Source of the DNA: JAWXBR01 sp034440235
GTDB lineage: Bacteria > Bacteroidota > Ignavibacteria > Kapaibacteriales > Kapaibacteriaceae
Direction of reading: 5' to 3'
Assembly: GCA_034440235.1 (NCBI GenBank)
Contig: JAWXBR010000009.1
Coordinates: forward strand, 96,220-160,219
Length of the DNA: 64,000 bases
Positions 35,801 to 43,443 of the stretch are shown here, piece after piece. The translations under genes were made by a program, and so were the position numbers. Below the pieces are notes generated by a model. That model made no database searches and was not told the DNA's origin. It worked only from the letters and a program-made list of their open reading frames with translations. Each line of letters starts with the position of its first letter. Position 1 is the stretch's first letter.

Positions 35801-35867
35801 ATGCGACAGGTGCGGCTTTCAGGAAGTATGTCGCGTGGCATCGTGGGGTACAGTACAACGTACATGA
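32847..35867 (+). CDS. AddB-like PD-(D/E)XK nuclease
   Basis: The 1006-residue protein resembles the AddB/exonuclease V subunit class. A helicase-like N-terminal part (LIVPSTAHKRAALVTL; ICIITPGSSEYRRQL) and a long middle region precede a C-terminal RecB-type nuclease domain. The nuclease core is FAVVDYKTTK (Asp ... Asp-x-Lys), with RGRVDRID upstream and QMPLYL downstream. One Cys (AACPYKFYAS) before the nuclease and a C-terminal C-x2-C-x5-C (ACDRCGFQEVC) form the Fe-S 'staple' known from AddB. A degenerate internal repeat (EANEAVVQS/EADESAVLS) lies at about 652-670. The Lon-family gene overlaps its stop. No AddA-like helicase is adjacent. Confidence 0.85.
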   Translation: MTTRAFSRHDAVLNEVTSSASFQDMLSNVASLDCTLIVPSTAHKRAALVTLTRQTTGRKPPEIYTLATYAQYIVRERSTENLRLLNTADASLILRYAARSAGLRLGSIDFSIHRLLRWKSEGITRDELLEKSADEFAPRHVRVLDGFVRIWSAYELSKGPKGADRVDVLVKAARLVLEAPKVADRRFVVWCPHTFTRAEAALVRAIGVHGSVAIVWAPSSDAQLVNERTSDMIGWGWENVGGEDTGHSSDDAVTRHKSIRVFRESTRVEEVRRILLAIKQAVSSGGINVRDICIITPGSSEYRRQLQERATRAGIPLAVDPQRTLHTSGVALALRAACDVVGGAWKRADLERLLRSGFVMADSTNAGALLHAATAHRVQGGQGFDGWKQKLSSRREVLRIVHERDEEIDRGIRRTLAVLDEALRTLAWLRLILGDDDRSIKGAAYTQMLTAFLERLGIARTAVHLEKIALSENLPCVEREALVAIEALSERYAVLTSDVDMPLMTIAEHTREWWELVRATKVRTPDVLLDGIPILTPEEARGRMWKLVLAPGFVEGEFPLHEHDPLEAEVLPESALRKQRAAFEDIIHATSIDGHLVVTYPKEVDDSDVLPSSFLRGLDIEPHDEATFFLDAYERTAHTGTGLRDVKGRQRAALPEANEAVVQSTAEADESAVLSSGSAALVQYVADIVNRPLSASRLDVVAACPYKFYASTILRLDVEHTTDDTLSGLERGSMMHEIVRQFYERVRGRSYRTITTTEELLDARVELEDIRRHEYMGILLDVYMSVAPLYDTDHTYAETERRSLLGGPDGPSMLGTPQRPGLLYRWLAHEIAQQSKSAMRPALFEYELDVVVGGEAIRGRVDRIDVAPYQFDDGHNGVQFAVVDYKTTKASAPSAKSVMLGEATQMPLYLTAVHAEFLKHGIEAIPAQAIYRTFGRSLKTVEDPKDLAVLANPSEELMQNLFNTINEHVKDMRASSYPVAPRPKACDRCGFQEVCRVASWGTVQRT

Positions 35868-38275
35868 AATCATTAAAATCGGCTGATCTTCGATGGAGCT
35901 GTCCACTTTCGCTCCTGCCTTTTAAGTCTACGCGCGAAATCGCTCCTCTCAACCACATTGTTGGTCAGGAACGAGCAGTCGATGCAATCCTTCTTGGCGC
36001 GCAAATACACTCGCAGGGATACAACATTTATGCGTCTGGGATAACGGGCACCGGACGCCTTACCACCATTCGGCATATCCTCGACGATTTGAAACGCGAG
36101 AAGCCCGATCTCTGGGATTTTGCTTACGTGCATAATTTTAGAAACCCCGACATGCCAGTGCTGCTGCGCTTTCATGCAGGTGAGGGACGTTTGTTTACGC
36201 GTATGATGGAAGACGCGATTAACGTCGTAAAACGTCGCATACCGCAACTCTTCGAAGAAGAAGCGTTTCTATCGCAGCGTAAAAAAATCATGCAGAGCTT
36301 TCAGCAGCAGGAACGCGGACTGCTTAAAGAGTTCGATGCAAAAATTCGTCCGTCCGGCTTCGTTGTAGGTCAGGTGCAAGAAGATGACGGCTCCGTTCGC
36401 AGCGAAATTTTCGCACTTGTTGCAGAGAAGCCCTATCAACTCGAAGAGCTCGAAGAGTTAGTACACAAGAACGAATTGAAAGAAGCAGACGCAGAGCGAA
36501 TTCGTGAAGCGTACTCTGCGTATCGCGATGAGCTGAACGACATTGGCCGCCGCTCGTTGCGATTGATGACAGAGTTTCGCAAGAAGCTCGCAGAGAATGA
36601 TCAAGGGGCTGTTGGCGTTCTGCTGAAAACAATCTTCGACGACATCATGCAGAGTTTCTCGCGCGACCGCGTGAGCGAGTTCCTCACAGGGGTCACCACG
36701 CATGTTCTCGAACATCTCGACGACTATGTACGGCTATTCCAACCACGTCAGGGATCGGGTGCAGAAGAAGCAGAGGAGCAACTCAAGCAGGCCTTCAAGC
36801 TCTACGCTGTAAATCTCATTCTCGACAACTACGATGCAAAGCTTGCACCTGTGCTTGTCGAGACGGCCCCGACATACGCAACGCTGTTTGGTACAATAGA
36901 GCGTCGCGTTGATGCACGTGGTGTTGCGGTTAGCGACTTCTCGCATATCCGCGCAGGCTCGATACTCCGTGCCGACGGAGGTTATGTGGTGCTGAACGCT
37001 GTAGACATTCTAAGCGATCAGCAGATGTGGACGGCGCTGAAGCGCGTGATGTTATACGGTCGTCTTGAAATTCAAACACTCGATACGCAGTTTCAATCGA
37101 GTGCAGTAAAACCCGAGTGGATAAAGGTCAACGTAAAAATTATTCTGCTCGGCGATCCGCAGATCTATCTCGCGTTGTGGGGCGCCGACGAAGACTTCCA
37201 CAAGATGTTCAAGGTACATGCAGAGTTTGCGGACGAAACAGTTCGCACGCCCGAAATGATACGTCACTATTGTGGGTTCTTTGCAAAACTTGCTGTAGAA
37301 GAACATCTGTTACACTGCGACAGAACTGGTGTGGCCTCGCTTATCGAGTGGGCAGTCGAATACACAGAGTCGCAGGACAAAATCACATTGCAATTCAGCT
37401 ACGTTGCCGACTTAATGCGTGAAGCGTCGTTCGTTGCACGCAAGGCAAATGCAACGCTTATCACGCGGACACATGTTTTACAGGCAATCGACCATAGACA
37501 TCAGCGCAGCAACCGTGCCGACGAAACAATTCGCGAACAGATTAAGAAGGGCACACTTCTTATCGACGTCGAAGGCTCGCGCGTCGGACAGATTAATGGT
37601 CTGTCGGTTTATAGTACGGGCATTGTCGATTTCGGCAAACCCTCGCGCATTACAGCTACGGTTAGTGCAGGTAATGCTGGCATCATAAACATCGAGCGCG
37701 AGGTTTCGTTAAGTGGAGCAATTCACTCGAAGGGCGTGCTCATTCTGACTGGCCTCTTGCGTTCGATCTTTTCGCGTGCACAACCAATTTCATTTAGTGC
37801 AAGCATTGCATTCGAGCAATCGTACGGCGGCGTCGATGGCGATAGCGCCTCGGCAGCTGAGATTGTTGCGTTGTTATCGGCGATTGCGAACTGTCCGATT
37901 CGCCAAGACCTCGCAATCACTGGCAGCATTAATCAGAAGGGCGACATCCAACCCGTTGGTGGCATCAACGAAAAAATTCTTGGCTTCTACGAAGTGTGTC
38001 GCGATAGACAACTCACGGGCACACAGGGCGTTGTAATTCCGTTTCAAAACGCTAAAGATTTAATGCAAAACGCAGAGGTTGTCGAAGCTGTGCGCAAAAA
38101 ACAGTTCTGCATCTACCCAATCAAACGTCTCGAGGATGCAATCTATATGATGATCGGAATGGAAGCAGGACAGGTACGCAAGGACAACACGTTCCCGCCA
38201 AACACGCTGTTCGCAAAAGTGCAGCACAACCTCGATGTCCTACACGAAGCATCGAAGATGCACCGCGGACTATAA
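35864..38275 (+). CDS. Lon-family ATP-dependent protease (LonB/COG1067-like)
   Basis: This protein of about 803 residues starts at ATG 35864, overlapping the nuclease stop (ATGA). The N-terminal AAA part has a Walker-A-like SGITGTGRLTT with Arg in place of Lys, which I recall as common in this non-LonA group. A long coiled helical insertion (about 110-330) is followed by the AAA lid. The C-terminal Lon protease domain has the catalytic Ser in GDSASAAE and Lys in GGINEKILGF. The absence of a LonA N-terminal domain separates it from classical Lon. Coupling to an AddB-like nuclease suggests a DNA-damage or quality-control link, which is inference. Confidence 0.9.
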   Translation: MKSLKSADLRWSCPLSLLPFKSTREIAPLNHIVGQERAVDAILLGAQIHSQGYNIYASGITGTGRLTTIRHILDDLKREKPDLWDFAYVHNFRNPDMPVLLRFHAGEGRLFTRMMEDAINVVKRRIPQLFEEEAFLSQRKKIMQSFQQQERGLLKEFDAKIRPSGFVVGQVQEDDGSVRSEIFALVAEKPYQLEELEELVHKNELKEADAERIREAYSAYRDELNDIGRRSLRLMTEFRKKLAENDQGAVGVLLKTIFDDIMQSFSRDRVSEFLTGVTTHVLEHLDDYVRLFQPRQGSGAEEAEEQLKQAFKLYAVNLILDNYDAKLAPVLVETAPTYATLFGTIERRVDARGVAVSDFSHIRAGSILRADGGYVVLNAVDILSDQQMWTALKRVMLYGRLEIQTLDTQFQSSAVKPEWIKVNVKIILLGDPQIYLALWGADEDFHKMFKVHAEFADETVRTPEMIRHYCGFFAKLAVEEHLLHCDRTGVASLIEWAVEYTESQDKITLQFSYVADLMREASFVARKANATLITRTHVLQAIDHRHQRSNRADETIREQIKKGTLLIDVEGSRVGQINGLSVYSTGIVDFGKPSRITATVSAGNAGIINIEREVSLSGAIHSKGVLILTGLLRSIFSRAQPISFSASIAFEQSYGGVDGDSASAAEIVALLSAIANCPIRQDLAITGSINQKGDIQPVGGINEKILGFYEVCRDRQLTGTQGVVIPFQNAKDLMQNAEVVEAVRKKQFCIYPIKRLEDAIYMMIGMEAGQVRKDNTFPPNTLFAKVQHNLDVLHEASKMHRGL

Positions 38276-38323
38276 GGGAAAGGGTCTGCGAGAGTTTGAT
38301 AGCGCCGTTTATAGTCAACAAGT

Positions 38324-39889
38324 TTAGTGACGGAAGTGGCGCATTCCCGTCATCATCATCGTCAGGCCCCGTTCGTTTGCAGCTGCGATGACCTCTTCAT
38401 CACGCACACTGCCGCCCGGTTGTATCACAGCAGTAGCGCCTGCGTCTGCGGCTTGTAGTAGTCCGTCGGCAAATGGGAAGAAGGCGTCGGACGCAACGGC
38501 GCATCCTTGCAGACTTAGTCCGGCGTCGTTGGCCTTGCTTACGGCAATACGTGCCGAGTCGACGCGCGACATTTGTCCGGCACCAACGCCCAACGTCCTG
38601 TCGGCTAACGCATACACAATGGCATTGCTCTTCACATGTTTTGCAATCTTCCAGGCGAACATCATTGCAAGATGTTCTTCTGTAGTGGGCTGACGTTCGG
38701 TGACAACACGAAGAGTTCCTTCATCGAGTAGCATTGCGTCGGGCGATTGCACAAGGTAGCCCCCTGCCACCGTGCGAATGTCGATTGAACTTGCCGATCG
38801 TGCATCGCGTAACTGCACCGTCATGAGTCGGCGGTCTTTTTTCTTGGTAAGAATTGCAAGTGCTTCTTCTGTGAACGAAGGAGCGATAAGCACTTCTGTA
38901 AACAATGCATGTACTTCTGAGGCGAAGGCGGCATCGACCGGGCGGTTGACTGCGATGATACCGCCGAACGGACTCACTGTGTCAGTCGCAAATGCCTTTT
39001 GATATGCATCGACAAGTGTGTCGCCACTTCCCACACCACACGGGTTGTTGTGTTTTACAATCGTAACGGTCGGGTCGTCGAACTCGAGAACAACGCGCGT
39101 TGCTGCATCGATATCAAGGATGTTGTTAAACGACAGTTCCTTGCCATGCAATTGCTGAAAGAGGTCGAGAAAGTTGCCATAGAGAGCAGCCTGCTGATGC
39201 GGGTTTTCGCCGTACCGCAATGCTTGTGACTTACGCATAGGAATGGCGAATTCATCGGGGAGTACTACGTGCTGTTCCGCTGCAAACCAGGACGAAACCA
39301 TGCCGTCGTATCGCGCAGTGTGTGAGAATGCCTCGCGTGCGAGTTGCTGCCTGAAGTCGATTTCTTCGAAGTCCTGAAGTATGTCGGACATCGGGTCCGC
39401 GCCGATACTCTTTTGCGTTAGGCGTTGCAACAGGTCGGCATATCGGGCCGGGTTTACAACAATGAATGTGTGACGGTAATTCTTAGCGGCAGCGCGCACC
39501 ATTGCCGGACCGCCGATGTCGATGTTCTCGATGAGCGTTTCGTGCGAAACCCCTGCTGTTCGCAACGTCTTCTCGAACGGGTACAGGTTTACGATGGCGA
39601 TATCGATAGAATCGATGTCGTGTTCGCGCATCTGCTTGATATGCGTTTCGTCATCGAGTACGCCTAACAACCCGCCGTGAATCTTCGGATGGAGTGTTTT
39701 CACACGTCCATCCATGATCTCTGGGAACCCCGTCACCTCGCTCACCTTCCGCACGGGGAGTCCGGCCTCCGCCAGCGTCTTCGCCGTGCCTCCGGTCGAT
39801 ATAAGGCTTATGCCTAGTGCGTGCAGTTGTTGGGCAAGTTCAACAATGCCTGTTTTATCCGAAACCGAGAGGAGTGCAGTGCGAATCAT
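38324..39889 (-). CDS. purH: Bifunctional AICAR transformylase/IMP cyclohydrolase
   Basis: PurH carries out the last two steps of IMP synthesis. The ATG at 39889 (MIRTALLSVSDKTG) matches the family start; the frame is open further up but without support. It has 521 residues, as usual. The N-terminal cyclohydrolase domain has STGGTAKTL and DGRVKTLHPKIHGG. The transformylase domain has LRYGENPHQQAALYG, KHNNPCGVG and the C-terminal DAFFPFADG ... AVIQPGGSVRDEEVI. It is convergent with the Lon-family gene. Confidence 0.97.
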   Translation of the reverse strand: MIRTALLSVSDKTGIVELAQQLHALGISLISTGGTAKTLAEAGLPVRKVSEVTGFPEIMDGRVKTLHPKIHGGLLGVLDDETHIKQMREHDIDSIDIAIVNLYPFEKTLRTAGVSHETLIENIDIGGPAMVRAAAKNYRHTFIVVNPARYADLLQRLTQKSIGADPMSDILQDFEEIDFRQQLAREAFSHTARYDGMVSSWFAAEQHVVLPDEFAIPMRKSQALRYGENPHQQAALYGNFLDLFQQLHGKELSFNNILDIDAATRVVLEFDDPTVTIVKHNNPCGVGSGDTLVDAYQKAFATDTVSPFGGIIAVNRPVDAAFASEVHALFTEVLIAPSFTEEALAILTKKKDRRLMTVQLRDARSASSIDIRTVAGGYLVQSPDAMLLDEGTLRVVTERQPTTEEHLAMMFAWKIAKHVKSNAIVYALADRTLGVGAGQMSRVDSARIAVSKANDAGLSLQGCAVASDAFFPFADGLLQAADAGATAVIQPGGSVRDEEVIAAANERGLTMMMTGMRHFRH

Positions 39890-39918
39890 AGTCCGCAAAC
39901 ATACGGCGTTGGCCACTC

Positions 39919-39977
39919 GAGAAATCCACAGGTTGTGTGAACTGCTCAAGAAATCCACAGGTTGTGTGAATTGCTAC
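39919..39977. repeat. Two 29-bp units at the Fic gene stop
   Basis: GAAATCCACAGGTTGTGTGA occurs at 39921 and 39950, and each copy is followed by A-(C/T)TGCT. The second unit runs into the stop codon of the Fic gene (39974-39976). The array separates Fic from purH on the minus strand. Confidence 0.88.
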
Positions 39978-41128
39978 GACTCGTGTATGAAGCCTGCCTT
40001 ACGCAGAGATTCGATGAGAGGACGCAACAACGGACCGTGCACAAGTTCAATCACGTACTTTCTTGAATTCGGGCTTGGGAAGGGGCTAATAAGTTTCCGG
40101 TCCTTGAATTTTGTGATGACGTGTGAGAGCGAAGCAGGCGACTTTTCTGGGTAGAATTTTGTGAACACAGACACATCACCTAGCTGAGCATCGAGAATCG
40201 AAGTAAGAACCCTTGCCTCGTCTGTACTAACGATGTTCCTTTCCTGGGCAAGAGCAATCGTGGGCAAAAGCAGCGCGGAACGAAGATGATGTGTATCGAG
40301 CAGCGCATCTACTTTCACGATCTCCGATCGAAGTCCGCTCAGAACAAACTCGCACCATGCAAGGAGGTGCTCGATCTCACCACTGTCGGCGTTGGATAAA
40401 GACTGCATGTATGCCGAGCGATCTTTACAGAATACCGCCGTAGGATTTAGAATACGACCCGATCCTATGCGAAAGCCTGCACGAAGTAACATCGCATACG
40501 TTAGCAATCGAACCGTTCGACCGTTCCCGTTGCGAAACGGATGTATGTAAACAAATCTATGATGTGCCATCGCTATACGTAACAGGTCCGTGCGCGAGTT
40601 CTGTCTGTCGTTGATGAATGCAACCAGCTCTGCCATCAAAGAATGTATTTCGGAAGACGGAGGTGGTTTATGGGTCGAACCTGCAATAGAGATAGGACGA
40701 CTGCGGTAGCTGCCCGGGGAGTCGTCGCCCTCTCCGCCCTCATGTGGACTTCGCAGATTTTTTACTGTTAGTCTATGCAGTTCTTTAACTAAGGCATCAT
40801 CGATTGGTCGTGACGGATACACATCGAATTCGCCTTCAAGAAAGGTCATTGCGTCATCGAGGTTCGCAATCTCTCGTAGCGATTCTGTGGTGTTCATCTC
40901 CTTATCGATACTGGCTTCCACCAGCTCATCAATCGTAGTGTGGTTGCCTTCTATGCGTGCCGATTGAAAACTTTCGAGAAGGTGGAAAACTGCCTTTATT
41001 GAAAAGAATATTGCTGGATGCGTACTGCCATGCAGCGAACGCGCCTTTAACTTCTCGAGTTCGATGATGTCCTCCACAATCTGCGCATCGAACTGTGGTG
41101 AAGGTATGGTAAGTGCATAATTAGCCAT
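39974..41128 (-). CDS. Fic-domain protein (class II-like, self-inhibited)
   Basis: The 384-residue protein has the Fic active site HPFRNGNGRT, in which His is the AMP-transfer residue. An N-terminal inhibitory helix carries SARIEGNHTT, the S-x-x-x-E-G motif whose Glu blocks ATP binding in class II Fic enzymes. The C-terminal ~90 residues look like a winged helix (SPASLSHVITKFKDRKLI), as in the Fic/DUF4172-like or 'Fic-wHTH' group. The reaction is probably AMPylation of an unknown target. It needs no separate antitoxin gene, and none is seen. Confidence 0.92.
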   Translation of the reverse strand: MANYALTIPSPQFDAQIVEDIIELEKLKARSLHGSTHPAIFFSIKAVFHLLESFQSARIEGNHTTIDELVEASIDKEMNTTESLREIANLDDAMTFLEGEFDVYPSRPIDDALVKELHRLTVKNLRSPHEGGEGDDSPGSYRSRPISIAGSTHKPPPSSEIHSLMAELVAFINDRQNSRTDLLRIAMAHHRFVYIHPFRNGNGRTVRLLTYAMLLRAGFRIGSGRILNPTAVFCKDRSAYMQSLSNADSGEIEHLLAWCEFVLSGLRSEIVKVDALLDTHHLRSALLLPTIALAQERNIVSTDEARVLTSILDAQLGDVSVFTKFYPEKSPASLSHVITKFKDRKLISPFPSPNSRKYVIELVHGPLLRPLIESLRKAGFIHES

Positions 41129-41271
41129 GCCCTAATTTAACAATGAGAAAGACATATTTTAGCAACGAATGTGTAACTATCAGTTAAATAAAGTATTTAA
41201 GAAACAAAAATGCAAATCTTATTTTAGATTTTGTTCATTGCGCATTTTATATGGATACTTGACCAGCGGGT

Positions 41272-41301
41272 CAGTTGTGCTATTTTCGTAGCACACAACT
41301 G
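41272..41301 (+). promoter_or_regulatory. Hairpin in the leader of the PAS-UbiA gene
   Basis: CAGTTGTG-CTA (41272-41282) pairs with TAG-CA-CACAACTG (41289-41301), leaving a two-base bulge and a six-base loop. The stem ends one base inside the GGAGAG Shine-Dalgarno of the gene starting at 41312, so folding could limit ribosome access. It is not followed by a T-run, so it is not a terminator. The function is inferred only from position. Confidence 0.4.
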
Positions 41302-41311
41302 GAGAGACACC

Positions 41312-42571
41312 ATGGTAATAGCATCGGACAAGAGCGTAATCACGTGTGACATGGAAGGCGTGATAGACGCGTACAATACAGGCGCCGAGAAGATGTTCGG
41401 ATACAGTCGCGAAGAAACGCTCGGAAAACTGCGGGTATCGGTGTTCTCACCAGGTGAAATTGTACTTCAGAATCTCAGTACGTGGCTGTCATCGGCAGTG
41501 CGTGACGGGGAGTATGTCACGGACACGATCTTCATTCGAAAGAACGGAGAAAAATTTCCAGCACGTATTCGTGTATCGCCGACATTTAAAGACGGCAAGC
41601 AGATTGGTTTCTGTGGTAAAACCGAAGAACTCAGCGCTCCTGTCGAAGTGCCAATTAAAGGCAGTACAAAAGCAATTCGCTGGCTTGTAATTACACGTGC
41701 GCCGTTTCTTACGGCCGCTCTCATTCCATGCTTTATTGGCCTCGCATACACTAGTGGTGTTGCGAACATGCCTCTTACGTGGTTCAATGCAGTACTCGCA
41801 ATTCTAGGAGTTGCTCTCTTGCATCTCGCGAGCAACGTGTTCAACGATTACTTCGATGTAAAGAGTGGCACCGATCAGGCCAACACGAAATACTTCCAGC
41901 AATACTCAGGCGGTTCGCGCGCAATCGAAATGCGTCTCATCGATCTGAAGGGCACACGCAACGTTGCCACGGTGTTTGCGCTAATCGCACTTGGCATCGG
42001 ACTCTACCTTACGTACGCCGTGGGTACAGGCGTGTTAATCATGGGCCTCATCGGACTCTTCTGTGGCTTCTTTTACACTGCACCTCCGTTCAGACTTGTT
42101 GCTCGTCGCGGCATTGGTGAAATAACCATCGGTATGGCATTTGGTCCGTTAATCACCATGGGCATGCACTACGTCGTCACCGGCGCATATTCGTGGGACG
42201 CATTCTTCTTCGGCATCCCCGTTGGTTTGCTCACAACAAACATTCTGCTCATCAACCAGATTCCTGACACAGAAGGCGACGCTTCGACAGGCAAGAACCA
42301 CCTTGTCGTAACGTTCGGCAAAAAAGCAGCCGTTGTGTTCTATACGTTATTCTTCGTTGCATCTCTTGCCACAACCGGATGGCTTGCCATGGCCTACAAC
42401 AAGCCATTCCTCTACGCAATCATCGGCATTGGTGTTATCTACGGCGGCTGGATTATCAACTACATGCGTCAGCACGTTCTCGAACGCTCGCTTGTAAAAG
42501 CGAACATCCAGACCATCAACATGCAAATCGTGCTCGGCATCCTCTTTGCCCTTGCCGTTGCATTCGGGTAA
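41312..42571 (+). CDS. PAS domain-UbiA prenyltransferase fusion (MenA-like)
   Basis: From ATG 41312, with GGAGAG eight bases upstream, the 419-residue protein starts with a PAS domain (about 3-108: VITCDMEGVIDAYNTGAEKMFGY ... FPARIRVSPTFKDGKQIGF, quoted in parts). A UbiA-type membrane prenyltransferase follows with the first Asp motif NDYFDVKSGTD, a second DTEGDASTGKNH and about eight or nine membrane spans. The first motif is closest to MenA (dihydroxynaphthoate prenylation, menaquinone synthesis). A sensory PAS domain fused to UbiA is unusual and suggests redox, oxygen or ligand control of quinone synthesis. No other men genes are nearby. Confidence 0.88.
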   Translation: MVIASDKSVITCDMEGVIDAYNTGAEKMFGYSREETLGKLRVSVFSPGEIVLQNLSTWLSSAVRDGEYVTDTIFIRKNGEKFPARIRVSPTFKDGKQIGFCGKTEELSAPVEVPIKGSTKAIRWLVITRAPFLTAALIPCFIGLAYTSGVANMPLTWFNAVLAILGVALLHLASNVFNDYFDVKSGTDQANTKYFQQYSGGSRAIEMRLIDLKGTRNVATVFALIALGIGLYLTYAVGTGVLIMGLIGLFCGFFYTAPPFRLVARRGIGEITIGMAFGPLITMGMHYVVTGAYSWDAFFFGIPVGLLTTNILLINQIPDTEGDASTGKNHLVVTFGKKAAVVFYTLFFVASLATTGWLAMAYNKPFLYAIIGIGVIYGGWIINYMRQHVLERSLVKANIQTINMQIVLGILFALAVAFG

Positions 42572-42596
42572 TCGGTGAATTGCAAAGGCAGATCCG

Positions 42597-43415
42597 TTAC
42601 CGAATGACGGACACAAGTTTTGACTGAGTAGTTGCGCCAATTGTCGTTAAGGTATACATACCAGACGTCAGTTGGCGTAGTGGTATATCAAAAGTCTGAG
42701 CACCTTCCTGAACCCACTCACGCGATGCTACGCCGTGAACCGATGTAAGCGTTACGAACAGAGTTCCACGTGGGATTTGAACATGCAGTACTTCTGAAGC
42801 AGGGTTGGGCCAAACAAAAAGGTCTTCTACATCACGAACTTCTCTGCCCCCGCACAGTAGTCCCGACCGTGACAAAGAAGGGGGTATGCAAAAAGCGCCA
42901 GAAAATAGCGGCCATGACTCTGTTGCATTAAATGTAGTACCTACGAAGACTGCCGCTTGGGTTTGCCCGCCAGACCAGTCATATGTAGACCCAATCTCAT
43001 AGAAATATGCAAGGTTCATTCGTGAAGAAGTCAATAGAATCCAGTAAAACGGTTTTAGCTCTCTTGAAAAGTATTGTTGTTCACCTGATAACAGTATCGA
43101 ATCCGAAGACATCTTGGTTACTCTCGATGTAATCTGCTCGCCGGTTCTCGTATCGACCCACATCAACCTGAGCCTCGTACTATCAACATAGCAGAACTCG
43201 CCTTGAACTACTCGTGTGGCGACGCGCTCACCTGTTCATACATCATAAAATTCAAGAGAATCTAAACGAGAAACAGATATGAGATCTGCGGATGCATGCA
43301 GTTTGACGTGCGCACTTGGTGAAAGCGACATCGTCCATGTCGGATTTAGAATCGCAGGCTGTGCAGCGCACACTGACGCTACCATCATGAGCAAAAACAA
43401 TACTCTGCAAGTCAT
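42597..43415 (-). pseudogene. T9SS-sorted exported protein, broken by one in-frame stop
   Basis: A full-length frame runs from ATG 43415 (signal peptide MTCRVLFLLMMVASVCAAQ) to the stop at 42597. It is interrupted only by TGA at 43236-43238. The sequence around the stop reads SLEFYDV-stop-TGERVATR; the next gene on this strand has SVTFYEVLTGEVVAKR there. The C-terminus is a T9SS type A sorting domain (VWPNPASEVLHV ... LTSGMYTLT). It is a paralogue of the adjacent gene and about 200 residues shorter. Readthrough is possible but nothing supports it. Confidence 0.82.
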
Positions 43416-43443
43416 ACCGAATCTCTCGTTAAATAGTAATGTA

